From assembly GCA_034387635.1 (NCBI GenBank), contig JAOANU010000003.1, positions 992,001 through 1,056,000 on the forward strand: a DNA stretch of 64,000 nt. The letters are read 5' to 3'. The position numbers were made by a program, and so were the translations under genes. The notes below the pieces were generated by a model, which saw only the letters and a program-made list of their open reading frames with translations, was not told the DNA's origin and ran no database searches. Below are positions 54,063-64,000 of this stretch, piece by piece. Position 1 is the stretch's first letter. Each line of letters starts with the position of its first letter. The stretch is from Rhodosporidiobolus odoratus. Its lineage: Eukaryota > Basidiomycota > Microbotryomycetes > Sporidiobolales > Sporidiobolaceae.

Positions 54063-56998
54063 ATGGCACCACCTCCCCCCACTTCACCCACCACCGGTCA
54101 TTCGGTTCCACCTCATTACATCCACTCGAGTGAAGCCCACTTCCGTCTCACAGATGGCAGGACTATCCTATTACGCGGTATCAACCTCGCTTCCTCCGCC
54201 AAGACACCTCGAGGTCAGCCAGGTTGGAAGAAGGACGGGTTCTGGGAGGGGGCTACCACCGGCGACATGAGCTTCGTAGGCCGCGTACTCGAACTCGACG
54301 AAGCCGACGAGCATTTGACCAGGCTCAGACACTGGGGGTTCAACTGTCTGCGCTTTGTCATTACCTGGGAAAGCATCGAACATGCCGGACCGTACGCTTT
54401 TCCTCCTTCTATAGAGCTTGATCGAGGCTGACACCACATATTCTGCAGCGGAAAGTACGACCATGAGTACCTCGACTATGTGGTTGCTCTACTGCGCAAG
54501 TGCAAGAAGTTCGGGTTCCGAGTCTACATGGATCCGCATCAAGATCTCGCATGTTTTCCTCACCGGCTCCGCACCAGGCCGATGCTGACCCATCATGTAA
54601 CACAGTGGTCTCGCTTCTCTGGCGGCTCCGGCGCACCCTACTGGACGCTTCTCGCTTGCGGCCTCGAGCCTCAAAACTTTACTCGTTCTTGCGCCGCCGT
54701 CCTCGAATGCGAATGGCCCAATCCCGCCTCTCCCGACCCTGCCAACTTCCCTCCCATGATCTGGGCGACCAACTACTCCCGCCTTGCCTGCCAAACCATC
54801 TTCACCATGTTCTTCGCCGGCCGCGACTTTGCCCCAAAGTGCATCATCGACGGCAAGAACATTCAAGACTTCTTGCAGGACCACTACTTCAACGCGATGC
54901 GCAAACTTGGCGAGGCGATCGCTCAGGCCGGCGACCTGCTCGAAGAGTGCGTTATCGGCTGGGACAGCATCAACGAGCCCAACGCCGGTTACCTCGGTAT
55001 CGCTGACCTCGACCAGCATGGCAAGGAGAGCGTTCTGCGCGTCGGACCCATGCCGACCGCTTTTCAAGCTCTGCGCCTCGGGATGGGAGAGGAGATGAAG
55101 GTCGAGAACTGGAAGTCGGGTTCACTGGGCCCGAAGAGGGATGGTTCCGTCGTCGTTGACCCGCAGGGCACGGTCGCTTGGCTTTCTCCTTCCGCAGAGC
55201 CCGAAGGGAGGTCTCCCTGGGGATGGCAGCGCGACCCAGGCTGGAAGCTCGGATCCTGCATCTGGGCACAACACGGCGTATGGGACATCGAGTCGAAAAC
55301 GCTTCTCAAGCCGGACTACTTCAAGACCCGCCCTGCGATTGGAGCTTCGCAGGACGAGATCGACTTTGGTCGCGACTACTGGCTACCGCACTGGAAGGCG
55401 TACGCGCCGGTTGTGCGCAGCTTCCACCCCGAGGCGATCCTCTTCGTCCACAGCCCCGTCTTCCAGGTTCCGCCCAAGATCGAAGGTCCCGAGCTGCAGA
55501 ACCGCGTCGCCCACTCAACGCACTTCTATGATGGCTTGACGCTGGTGACTAAGCACTGGGTCGGTTCTTTCCCCTTTGCCGTTCCGCTTGGCCTTCTCAA
55601 GCTAACTTCGGCCTTTCCTCCTCGACAGAACTGGTTCAACGCCGACGCTCTCGGCATTCTTCGCGGGTAGGTAGCCTTCGTACCTGTCGGTAGATAGGCG
55701 AGTTGCTTGCTGATCCATCTATCGCTTATAGTAAGTACGCCTCCGTTGTTCTCGGCGTCAAAGTTGGCGAAGCGGCTATTCGTCGATGCATGCGGGACCA
55801 GCTCGGCATGCTCCGTCAAGACTGCTTCAACGCTCTCGGGCAGTACCCGACGATGATGGGCGAGATCGGTATCCCTTACGATCTCGACAAAAAGCACGCC
55901 TACGCGGACGGCAACTACGCGACGCAGGTGCGAGCCCTCGACGCCAGTCTTAACGCCTGTGACGGTAAGAACATGTTCAACTATACGATCTGGGACTATT
56001 GCCCCGACAACTCGCACGAATGGGGCGACAAGTGGAACGGAGAGGATTTGAGCGTCTGGAGCCCGGACGATGCCGTTCAGATGGTCGACTCGCGTACGGC
56101 CGCCGCTCAGCGAGCTCGACAGCGTGGCGACGTCAATCCGAGCGATGCTGGCCTCAAGGCGAAGCAGCCGAGCGCGTCTTCCTCCGCCGCCTCTCTCACT
56201 AAATACGACCGTACCTCCCTTTCTGGCGTCGTAATGCCCATCAACGATCCCCTCCATCCTATCAACCTGAACGACGGCGCTCGTGCCCTTCCCGCTTTCG
56301 TCCGCCCCTTCCCTATCAAAACCGTCGGAACCCTCACCTCCCTCGACTTTAACGTCCGCAATTCGAAATTCACCCTGACGGTCACCGTCAACTCGGACGA
56401 CGTCTCAGATCCCGACCTTCCTACCGAAATATACGTCCCGCTTGCGCACTATGCTGCTCACCCAGCAAAGATGAGCTACCACGTCGCAGCCGCCGCTCAA
56501 GGACACCACCCCGGTGGCGTCGTTAATCACCCTCTCTCTGGGGACGTCAAGGTTGGGTCGGAGGAAGACCCGAACGCTTTGGCACTCAAGGTGGATGTCT
56601 CGGTAGGGCGATACGAGGTAGAGGGTCAGCTGTTGAGGTGGTATTACCCGAGGCCGTGGAGCGGTAGCGTCACGTATACTATCGTGTTGGAGCGTGTTGA
56701 AGGAGCTGTCCCGCTCTGGATCACCCAGTGGCACCGTGCGTCGAATTTTCCTCACTTTCTCCTCCTGGGAACCACTTCTTCCCCATCCCCTGGCCATCCC
56801 TCCGAACTTCGCTTCGTTCCATTCTGATCTCTGTCTGCGCTGTATTGATACCCGTGCTGACTCTCCCGTTCTGCTTCTTCAGGTGGCGGCATCGAACGTA
56901 CCGATCGTCAACAGCATTTCTGCTCAGCCATCGGTCTCTCCCTCGTCGGCGGTGCCGGCCTCATCTACGCCGCTCTCTCCTTCTTCTCTCGCGGCTGA
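54063..56998 (+). CDS. Glycoside hydrolase family 5, EGCrP2/steryl-glucosidase type, with C-terminal membrane tail
   Basis: Related to the fungal endoglycoceramidase-related proteins (Cryptococcus EGCrP1/2, yeast Egh1), which hydrolyse glucosylceramide or ergosteryl glucoside in quality control of glycolipids. Start MAPPPPTSPTTGHSVPPHYI. The GH5 barrel begins FRLTDGRTILLRGINLASSA, then HWGFNCLRFVITWESIEHAG, KKFGFRVYMDPHQDL, WSRFSGGSGAPYWTLLACGL. The acid/base Glu is in CVIGWDSINEPNAGYLG and the nucleophile Glu in YPTMMGEIGIPYDLDKKHAY. HSTHFYDGLTLVTKHW and YTIWDYCPDNSHEWGDKWNG are typical. A C-terminal beta-sandwich (TSLDFNVRNSKFTLTVTVNS, YEVEGQLLRWYYPRPWSGSV) follows. A last intron (GTGCGTCGAA...TTCTTCAG) adds GGIERTDRQQHF and a hydrophobic helix SAIGLSLVGGAGLIYAALSF ending in FSRG, stop 56996-56998. 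No signal peptide. Confidence 0.93.
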
Positions 56999-57392
56999 AC
57001 GTCTTGAGCACAAAGTGCATAGCCGTACATAGTCTCGTAGTTCCTTCAGTGTTGTTCCTTTTCTTTCTGAGCAATGTTTCCCTCTTCTGCTAGCGTAGCG
57101 CGAGGTGTTGTGACGGCAGATCTCAATGTCCGTATGCTTCGAGAGTGAGACTATGTAAGAGGGATGATGATTGCTACAAGAACAGCAGTACAAGAAGCGG
57201 GGGTGCCCGATCCGAAAGACTGAACCCGACGAGAAGGGACGGCGAAACCTATCAAGCGTAGGCGAGGAAAAGTACGGAGGTGATGCGAGTGTAACGTGCG
57301 AGGGACTGTAAGAATTGGGCAAAGACACAAGGAAAAGGAAACGAGACGGGCGCAGTTATGGCACCATTTTTTGAGAGAAAAGAAGACGACTG
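56999..57392. other. Intergenic between convergent genes
   Basis: 3' regions of the GH5 and RRM-Pumilio genes. Shadow frames only. Confidence 0.5.
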
Positions 57393-60300
57393 CTAATGGC
57401 CTGCCAAGTCGTCGAGGCACGATCAGCTCGGCAGTCGAGACGAAAGAGTAGGACAGAACGTACCGTTGGTAGCCCTGGCGAAGTCGCCGAATGATGGCCC
57501 ACCGTCCTGCTGTTGCTGCATGCCGAAGGACGGTCCTCCGCCGAAGGTAAAGGGCGGCGGTGGCGAGAGCGGGAAAGCGGGAGAGAAGCCATACGAGCCG
57601 TCGGTTGTGCCAACCCTCAGCGCACCGAATGGATCCGGCGAGCTGATCGAAGGTAGGTAGCCACCGGGAGAAAGGGGAGAGAAGGGAATGGATGAAGGGT
57701 TGCCAGCGCCTGGAGCATGAGCGTGCGTGACGAGGGGAGAAATGGCAGGTGAGGTGGAAGGGACGCCTCGATGACTGACTCCGGGAGAGGTCGCCGGGAA
57801 GGGAGGAGAGAGGTTAGGCGAGAATTGCGGCGGGCCGCCGGCGGGGTAAGCGTACGGCGAAGACGGATATGAGGCATACGGACTGCCGAAGGAAGGAGGC
57901 GCGCATGGAAGGAAACCGCCGGGGTACATATGCGGCGGCTGTGGGAAGAAAGGCTGTTGTTGCTGGTGCTGTTGCGGATGCGGGTGCTGATGGTGAGGGG
58001 CCGGAGGTCCACGACGGTTGTGGGGGCCTGGGGTTGACGGAAACGCCGTCGGATATTGCGGGAAGGGCGGTGAAGCGGCACCACGCATGGTTGGGGAGTG
58101 GGATGGCAGGCCGGGAGTAAAGGGAGGGGTGGTCCCGCTTGCCGGCGGACCGGAGTAGACGCCCCCGGCATCCTCGATGAGCTTGCGGTAAGCAGGTACG
58201 GCGCTAACCTTTAGAGCTTCAATGGCACCATTGATACGATCATGAATTTGAGAACGGCGTTCGTCGCTGAGGAAAGTCGAGGCGATGACCTTGCTGATTG
58301 CGGAAACGCCTGCAAGGACCACGTCACTGTCAGTAGCCTTCGAGATTAGGCTTGGGATGGGTGAACTAACCGTGCATCTGATCGCCGAGGATGTCCTCCA
58401 GTGTCTTCGCCTCGGGATCAAGCAAGGCATCGAGGAGAATATTCTGCGCATGGGCATCTTCACGCTGGTTGACCACGCGCATGACCGACTGCGAAGCGAG
58501 CTTGTGCGTGCAGAGATGCGAGAGGTGGGGAGCGAAACGAGGTGCGAGAAGTGCATAGCGTTGAGGAAGGTTGGAAGACTCGAGCAACCAGGTGACGAGA
58601 AGCGCGCCGTTCGAGCTCGTCGCCAGAGGTATGGCATTCAGGATGATGGCAGCGGCGACTCGTTTCTGTATCGCTGAGAAGTCAGTAATCTGAGCGGAGT
58701 GCGGGGAGAAAGGGAAGACGAACGACTTGAGCGCGTGGCGATTGCGGGTTCTCGAGAGTTTGGCGGGTGCTGCGCGCGCCGAAACGACCGGAACCAATCT
58801 CCCTACGAGCAGCGCAGACGAGCATCAGTGTCGAAATCAGGAGCTAGGAGGCAGAACAGAACTCGCCAAATGCGGTCGACCATGGCATCAAAGACGAAGT
58901 TTGCGAAGGGCGAGCCAAAGCGCAACGCGCCCTGCACAACGTAGTTACCGACTGCAGGCCAGGCCGTCGTAATCCCCGGTCAGTTTCGGCCGGAACGCAA
59001 GCAGAGGCAAAATGAAGGCTTACAGTCGTTGAGAAGCAAAGGTGGCGTGTACGGCCTCAAGCTCTGCTCGATCAACGCATGCTCATCTTCGTCCCGGACG
59101 CACTGGATGATTTTTTGCACGGCCCAGGTCCCGTTCTTGTGGGTGCTGCGAGACGAGACGATGTCAGCTCGAGGGAAAGACGGTCAAGGGAAGGGGGTTT
59201 AAGGGAAGAGAATGTACCCGATAGGAGCGAGATGAGGCGCGACACGCTCGAGCATGGCTTTCCTGGCTGAAGTCGAGCACTGCTCGAAAAGCTGGTGGGG
59301 GAAAGACGAAGAAAAAGCCTTTGTCAGGCGCCGATCCGAGCAGGAAAGTGAAACCAAGATCACCTTCTGCACGATAGTGTTACCGATATAATCGGAAGAG
59401 AGCGCGACCACTTCGTCCAGAAGCTCGTGGACCATCTGCACGACCATGAGCGAGAAGAAGTCAATGGATTTACTCAAAGGAGGGGGAAGAGAGGGCGCAC
59501 GCCATCAATCTCCTCAACCGGCGGCTCTGCATCAAGCCTCTTACGAATCTCACGCAACCTCGGAGCATCGTTCTGAGTGTAGCGGCGAGCCCAGCGAGGG
59601 TCGTTCATGACGGCGAGGGGGATCGAGGTATAGTATGCGGCGGGTTCGCGGTCTTCTGCTCAAACGCATCGAATGTGGGTGAGTGACCTGAAAGGAAAAT
59701 CGAGAGAGGAGGAAGAGACTCACTAGACACTGCCGCCACGTCCTGCTCAACGTCATCTTCTCCCTGGCTCAGCTCCCTCATGAGCAGCTGCATCTCGTTC
59801 ACCGATCCTTTGACCGTCTCCACCGTCGGTCCCTGCTGCGTAAATGGCGGAAGAAAACCATCGTTACTACCACCACCCGCTCCTCCCGCCGCCAACGCCT
59901 GCTGTTGCTGAAGCTGCGCCTGATTGGCGAAAGCGTGAGCGCTAGCGTAGTGACCGTTGGAGACGACGCCGACGAGCATGTTCGAGCGGTAGTCTTGTAG
60001 CTGTCCATCTGCCATTTGGCGCTCGACCGGCACGCCCGAGACGCCGCTGAGTTGTTGCAGTGCTCCGTAGACTTGCGGGTAGGTGCCGAGCATGCTGCTG
60101 TTCGCGGGCGTGCCGTCGCTGCTGACGTGGTTGACGAAGGGGCCGTTGAGGACTTTGGTAGGGACCTTGGCGTATCCGATGCGAACCGCGCCGACTTCAG
60201 CTCCGAGGATCTCGCGACCGTTGAGCGCTTTGCGAGCGGCGACGGCGTCGTCAAGGCGCTCGAAGTTAACGAACTGCGCGAGGAGGAATGTGAGATACGG

Positions 60301-62508
60301 CCTCACCAAGAAGGGAAGGAAGCGACTCACTCCGCAAGACTTGTGGGTGAGGACCCTGGCGCTCTCGATCGGCCCAAAGGAGGAAAAGATGACGAGAAGG
60401 TGGTTCGGAGTAGTCGTCGACGGAATCGAGCCGACCCACAGCGCCCTGGTAGGCTGCGTCTGCAGGTTGAGGTCGGCAGAAGAAGCGAGGACCATACCGC
60501 CGGCAGTCGAGCGAGGGTGGACGAGACCGGGAGCAGTAGGCGCAGGCGTCGACTCAGCTATGAGGGATTAGAGGAGTCAGCTCCAAGCTACCGAGCAAGA
60601 CGGCAGAAGAGGCGTACCCTTTCCGTAGCCGATGCGAACGAGACCGCTGGTCTTGGTGAGCTGGCCGCCGAGTCGATTAAGCACGTCCTCCTTGGCGCGC
60701 ATAGCGTCGGCGATCGAGACGAAGTTGACAAACCCGCACTCCTGCGATCCGAGAGAGAGTGAGCGTGGGAAAGGAAGGAAGAGGACCGCTTCTTCCTGCA
60801 AATTGAGAAGGTCAAGACGAACCTTCTCAGGAATCAACCTCAAGCTCTCGATTGCGCCGTAGGGCGCGAAGACGGCCTGCAGTTCAGCCGGACTTGTCTT
60901 CGGGTCGAGGTTGCCGACCCACAAACTACGGGTAGGCTGCTGAAGCGGCGGAGTAAGGGAGATGGCGCCGGCACCTTCCGGCGTACGAGGCCGAGACGAG
61001 CCAGGCCAAGTCGGGTTGTGGGGCTGCAAGCCAGGATTGTCAGGAAGGATGCGGGACGGCGAGCGAGAGAGGAAACGTACCTGATCTTCGCTGATACCAA
61101 GCCTTCCCATCCGATTCGCCATGCTCGCCGCCGGACCTGGTCCATCTCCCGCCCCTACGCCCAGATGCCTCGGAGGAATACCCACCGTCGTACCCGCCCT
61201 CCTACGCAAGTAATTGTCTTTTCCCTCGTCCAGAATACCGATCGTCGCTGCCCGCCCGCGTCCAGGAAGGTCGTGCCCGTTCGCACCATTGTCGCCCGCG
61301 GGGTCACGTAGGCCCACAAACGGAGCAGGAGGAGGGGAGTTGCCATGTTCGTCCGGAGAAGGGAGGACGGACGCGGTGGCGTAGAGGAGACGACCCGAGT
61401 CTGCTGAGGGAGTCGAACGGTGGAAGGGACTCGCACCGGAGGAATGGTGCATGTCGTCGCTAGTCAGCGGGGTAGACGAGGTAGGCCCTCCGACGACAGA
61501 GGAGAGAGACGGAGACGATTGGTGGTATGAACGAAGAAGCGGATCTCCGACTGGCGATGACCTTGGGAAGGTGGCGACAGTATTGCTTCTAAGGCGAGAG
61601 TGTTGAAGCGAGAAGTCGGATAGCTGGTTTGTCGGAGGTGCAGGTGGCATACTACCCGTCGAGCCGAGGCGCTGCATGGTTGGGGCGACGGGCGGTACGA
61701 GCGTGGAAGAAGTCGCGCCTGAAAGGCTATTCGACCCAAAGCTTCCACCTCCGCCACCCGTCGAAGCCTCCTCTGCCAGTCCAAGATAGTCTAAGGTTTT
61801 GACGTGCTGGTCGTCTCCATAGGCACTGCCGTCCGGGCTCCTGCTGTCTTCCATCGCTGCTGCTGCTGTTGAACCTCGGAGGGAAGGTGCTGACTGTTCA
61901 CCGCTCGAGTCGCGGGTATGGTTGGTGGTGGTAGCGTGAGGTGTCCAATCGGGGGTGGAGAATACGCTCGGACCGAAGGCGGACGAGGAGAGACCTGGTA
62001 GTAAAGTGAGAGAGCCGGATCGAAGACGAGAATGAGGGGTAGAAGAGGGAACGGCTGGGGGTAGGATTGCGGATGCGAAAGGGTGATCTAGTGGGGTAGT
62101 GGGTCCTGATCCTGGTAGAGAAGCTACTCCGCTTGATCCCAAGGGAGGGCGTAAGAAGGTGTCGCTAAGGCGAGAGTTTGGTGCGACCGAGGGAAGAAAG
62201 GAGGAAGGTAAAGTTCCAGCTCGAGGTCGTTGGGCGAAGGCCAGTTGAGCAGAGTGTAGTGAGGATGCCTGAGATACGGAGGAGGGAGAGGAAGAATGCT
62301 CTTGTACGGTTGCAAGGGGTGAGTCGAGTGGAGGTTGAGAAGAAGAGGAGGAAGAAGGCGGGAGTAGGGAAGAAGCTTCCTGTTGCAATTCTCTCGTTCT
62401 GGGAGGAAGTAGAGTGAAGAGATCAGTATGGGTAGCAAGCGAGTAGTTCACAAGGTTGTATCGATCGAGAGAAAGAGGAGAAGGAGAAAGAGGGATTCCG
62501 TCAGTCAC
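57393..62508 (-). CDS. RRM-Pumilio RNA-binding protein, Jsn1/Puf1-type
   Basis: Post-transcriptional regulator; yeast Jsn1/Puf1 binds mRNAs of membrane and mitochondrial proteins. Start MTDGIPLSPSPLSLDRYNLV at 62508. The first ~520 residues are Ser/Pro-rich low complexity. RRM1 is RSLWVGNLDPKTSPAELQAV, SLRLIPEK, CGFVNFVSIADAMRAKEDVL. An intron GTACGCCTCT...CTCATAG joins RIGYGK to AESTPAPTAPGLVHPR. RRM2 is RALWVGSIPSTTTPNHLLVI, FVNFERLDDAVAARKALNGR. Divergent Pumilio repeats follow: VALSSDYIGNTIVQK, APIGTHKNGTWAVQKIIQCV, VGNYVVQGALRF, SNGALLVTWLLESSNLPQRY and LCTHKLASQSVMRVVNQRED. The tail is Pro/Gln/His-rich with poly-Gln near both ends. A final intron (GTACGTTCTG...TTGGCAG) gives the stop at 57393. 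About 1,400 residues, larger than yeast Jsn1 because of its low-complexity ends. The N-terminal 640 codons form one long exon. Confidence 0.88.
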
Positions 62509-63471
62509 TCTTTCTTCCCTCCTGTCCCGTCATTCATTTTCACCCGCATCCCTCGTGCCTGTAGTCTGCTGCTATTGATCGAGTCATCCCTGCACTCTGT
62601 CCCCGTCCGCATGCACTCGTTCACTCCGACGCCTGCAACTCCGCTGCCGCCCGCATTCGCATCGGAACCGTCGCAAACTCACCGTTTCGGTAACGCTCCT
62701 CCTCCTCCGAGACTGATCCCATCGAAAGCTGACATGTTGAGGTCACCGAAAGGCTGGCGGGTGGGTAGGGAGTCCAGGACGGGCAGGAGAAGCCGGTTTG
62801 GGTTGACGGATGGAGCGATGAGGAAGGAAGACGTTGCGTGAAAGGAGTCCAGCTCTCTGGCGCTTCTGGTGCTGATTAGGCAGACTACTAGACTCGAACC
62901 GCTGTCTTTGTTGGAGGCGGTCGTCCGTAGAGGAGGCCGATGCGCTCAACGTCGTTCGGGATGGGGACGATACGACAGACGGGGTTGTAGGGTTCCCGAT
63001 GAATACTGAGAGGTATATTAAGGGTACTGCTGATGTTGCTAAGCGGGATAAGCACTCTATGGGCAATTCTGGCTTAAGGAAGTCCCGTCCGGTTCATCGA
63101 CATCGCCTTCTCTTGTCTCGCTCATCTCCCTCTTTCTCTCTCTGTGTACCCGACGTTGACTACCACTGCTCGACGAACTGAGTGTACTCAAATCAGAGTT
63201 CCATTCCCAAAGGTGTACGACCACACTACGTCAACTCGAAAACGCGCAGCGCGCTAACTACCGCGTCGAGACGCGCAGCTGAGTGGGAGGTGAGCGAGAG
63301 GGTGGAGTAAGCATCAAACTGTGGACGGGGCACGAGCAGAAGAGGCTCTTCAATCGACTGGCTGGATGAAGAGGAGGCGGGCGAAGAGGGAGGCGAGAGC
63401 AGGGACCGGCCGCTGTACCTGCCGATAAGATGCGGAATGCAAAGTTGCCTAGCCTATCCCTATACCGGTTT
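62509..63471. other. Intergenic stretch, promoter of the RRM-Pumilio gene
   Basis: A tract of TCTCTCGCTC-like pyrimidine-rich sequence near 63115-63145 and a small plus-strand frame (listed separately). A GGTTCGAGTC on the minus strand near 62890 has no tRNA fold around it. Nothing else supported. Confidence 0.4.
62611..62841 (+). CDS. Small basic ORF, 76 codons, unrecognised
   Basis: ATG at 62611 gives MHSFTPTPATPLPPAFASEP, then APPPPRLIPSKADMLRSPKG and WRVGRESRTGRRSRFGLTDG, ending RKEDVA. It is Pro-rich then Arg-rich and lacks any domain. The amino acid mix is smoother than in nearby shadow frames, so a small gene is possible. It lies just upstream of, and divergent from, the RRM-Pumilio gene. 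It could equally be chance in GC-rich DNA. Confidence 0.22.
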   Translation: MHSFTPTPATPLPPAFASEPSQTHRFGNAPPPPRLIPSKADMLRSPKGWRVGRESRTGRRSRFGLTDGAMRKEDVA

Positions 63472-64000
63472 CTATGCCGCTCCGGCTCCTCCACAGCATC
63501 CCACAGGCGCTGTCTGTGCCTCCGCACTGGCGTTCCTTCGTCGTCGCCGCCTCACACCACCTTGACTCGCTGCCAGTGCCTCCTTCTCCATCTTTGCCTG
63601 CTTAATCGAGTCGTTGTCGCCTCGCTCAGTTTCTTCGTGGATGCGAAGGGCTGGTTGGGAATGGAGGAGAGGGAGTGGAGGAGAGGAAGGGGGTGTGGAG
63701 GTAGGCGTATGTCAGGGTAGGGCAGTGCAGGGAAAGAAAGGAGGAAGAAAACGATCAGTACAGATACGAAGCGGTACGAGAATCTAGGCTCACCGTAGTT
63801 TCCCTCGTCCGTCCTCACACCTTGTACGACGTTTGTCCGCAGAAACTTGGCGATCTCCACAGCGCCGTCAATGTGTTCGTCGACCTTTTCCGGCGTCAAT
63901 TCCTCCCCTTCTGCCGGTTTCAGCTCTGGTGGTGCTCCGAACGAGGGATCGGACTTGAAAGGCGACATGGATGCGGAGGCGGAAGGGATGAAGCGGGAGA
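63472..64000 (-). CDS. MZM1: Mitochondrial Rieske-assembly chaperone Mzm1 (LYRM7 family), 5' end off the window
   Basis: LYR-motif matrix protein that stabilises the Rieske protein Rip1 before its insertion into complex III. At the right edge the frame reads SRFIPSASAS then PFKSDPSFGAPPELKPAEGE and KVDEHIDGAVEIAKFLRTNV with VQGVRTDEGNY, the family's central helix. An intron GTGAGCCTAG...CAACCAG joins GNY to ALRIHEETERGDNDSIKQAK, the conserved LRIHE-TE-GDN end. After that a basic, Ala-rich extension (GGVRRRRRRNASAEAQ) ends CCGGAGAA, TAG at 63472. The LYR motif and start lie in an exon beyond 64000. The basic tail is longer than in yeast Mzm1. Confidence 0.85.

Noticed and set aside
62880..62910. 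GGTTCGAGTC on the minus strand, possible tRNA T-loop
   Set aside because: The flanking bases do not pair into a T-stem and no anticodon arm can be drawn.
1..64000. Mobile element, CRISPR array, viral remnant or biosynthetic cluster
   Set aside because: No transposase, integrase, reverse transcriptase, terminal inverted repeats, spaced repeats or core biosynthetic enzymes were seen. The only large repeat is the 667-bp tandem copy.

Overview
The window looks like a piece of nuclear chromosome from a GC-rich basidiomycete yeast. Red yeasts of the Rhodotorula/Rhodosporidium/Sporobolomyces group fit best. Nearly every gene is split by many short introns, mostly GTGCGT, GTACGT or GTGAGC type donors. 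Genes are closely packed on both strands and the gene set is fungal housekeeping. There are no rRNA genes, convincing tRNAs, CRISPR arrays, insertion sequences or viral remnants. Gene boundaries come from splicing the six frames by eye, so starts, stops and catalytic motifs are firmer than every internal exon edge.

Layout, left to right. 1-5.8 kb: the 5' part of an unknown gene, the splicing factor Slt11/Ecm2 (RBM22), and an unrecognised gene. 5.8-9.4 kb: a PhoD-like phosphatase. 9.7-11.7 kb: a flavin-containing monooxygenase. 12-15.3 kb: the free-ubiquitin-chain hydrolase Ubp14/IsoT. 15.5-17.6 kb: a Rieske [2Fe-2S] domain fused to DUF455. 17.7-19.7 kb: an EI24-family membrane protein. 20-21.5 kb: the tRNA splicing endonuclease subunit Sen34. 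21.8-24.5 kb: a BRCT protein resembling Rap1. 24.9-26.7 kb: a METTL2/Trm140-type tRNA m3C methyltransferase. 26.9-30.6 kb: C1-tetrahydrofolate synthase. Its 3' end and downstream sequence are repeated in a tandem 667-bp duplication up to 31.9 kb.

32-38 kb holds two proteins without clear function, one with a GAF-like domain. They are followed by a Vcx1-type Ca2+/H+ antiporter, a Cue5-like CUE protein, a Pho81-type SPX-ankyrin-GDPD regulator, a SacI-domain phosphoinositide phosphatase, a CreC/WDR20 WD40 protein, a GH5 steryl-glucosidase/EGCrP-like enzyme with a C-terminal membrane tail, a Jsn1-type RRM-Pumilio protein, and at the right edge the Rieske-assembly factor Mzm1.

The genes do not form one pathway. 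Three touch RNA processing (Slt11, Sen34, the m3C methyltransferase), two touch phosphate (Pho81, PhoD-like), two touch ubiquitin (Ubp14, the CUE protein), and two involve Rieske centres (the fusion protein, Mzm1). The points most worth a second look are the Rieske-DUF455 fusion with a possible GC-AG intron at its cluster-binding motif, the two in-frame starts of C1-THF synthase that would give mitochondrial and cytosolic forms, the recent tandem duplication downstream of it, and a ~110-residue low-complexity insertion inside the m3C methyltransferase fold.
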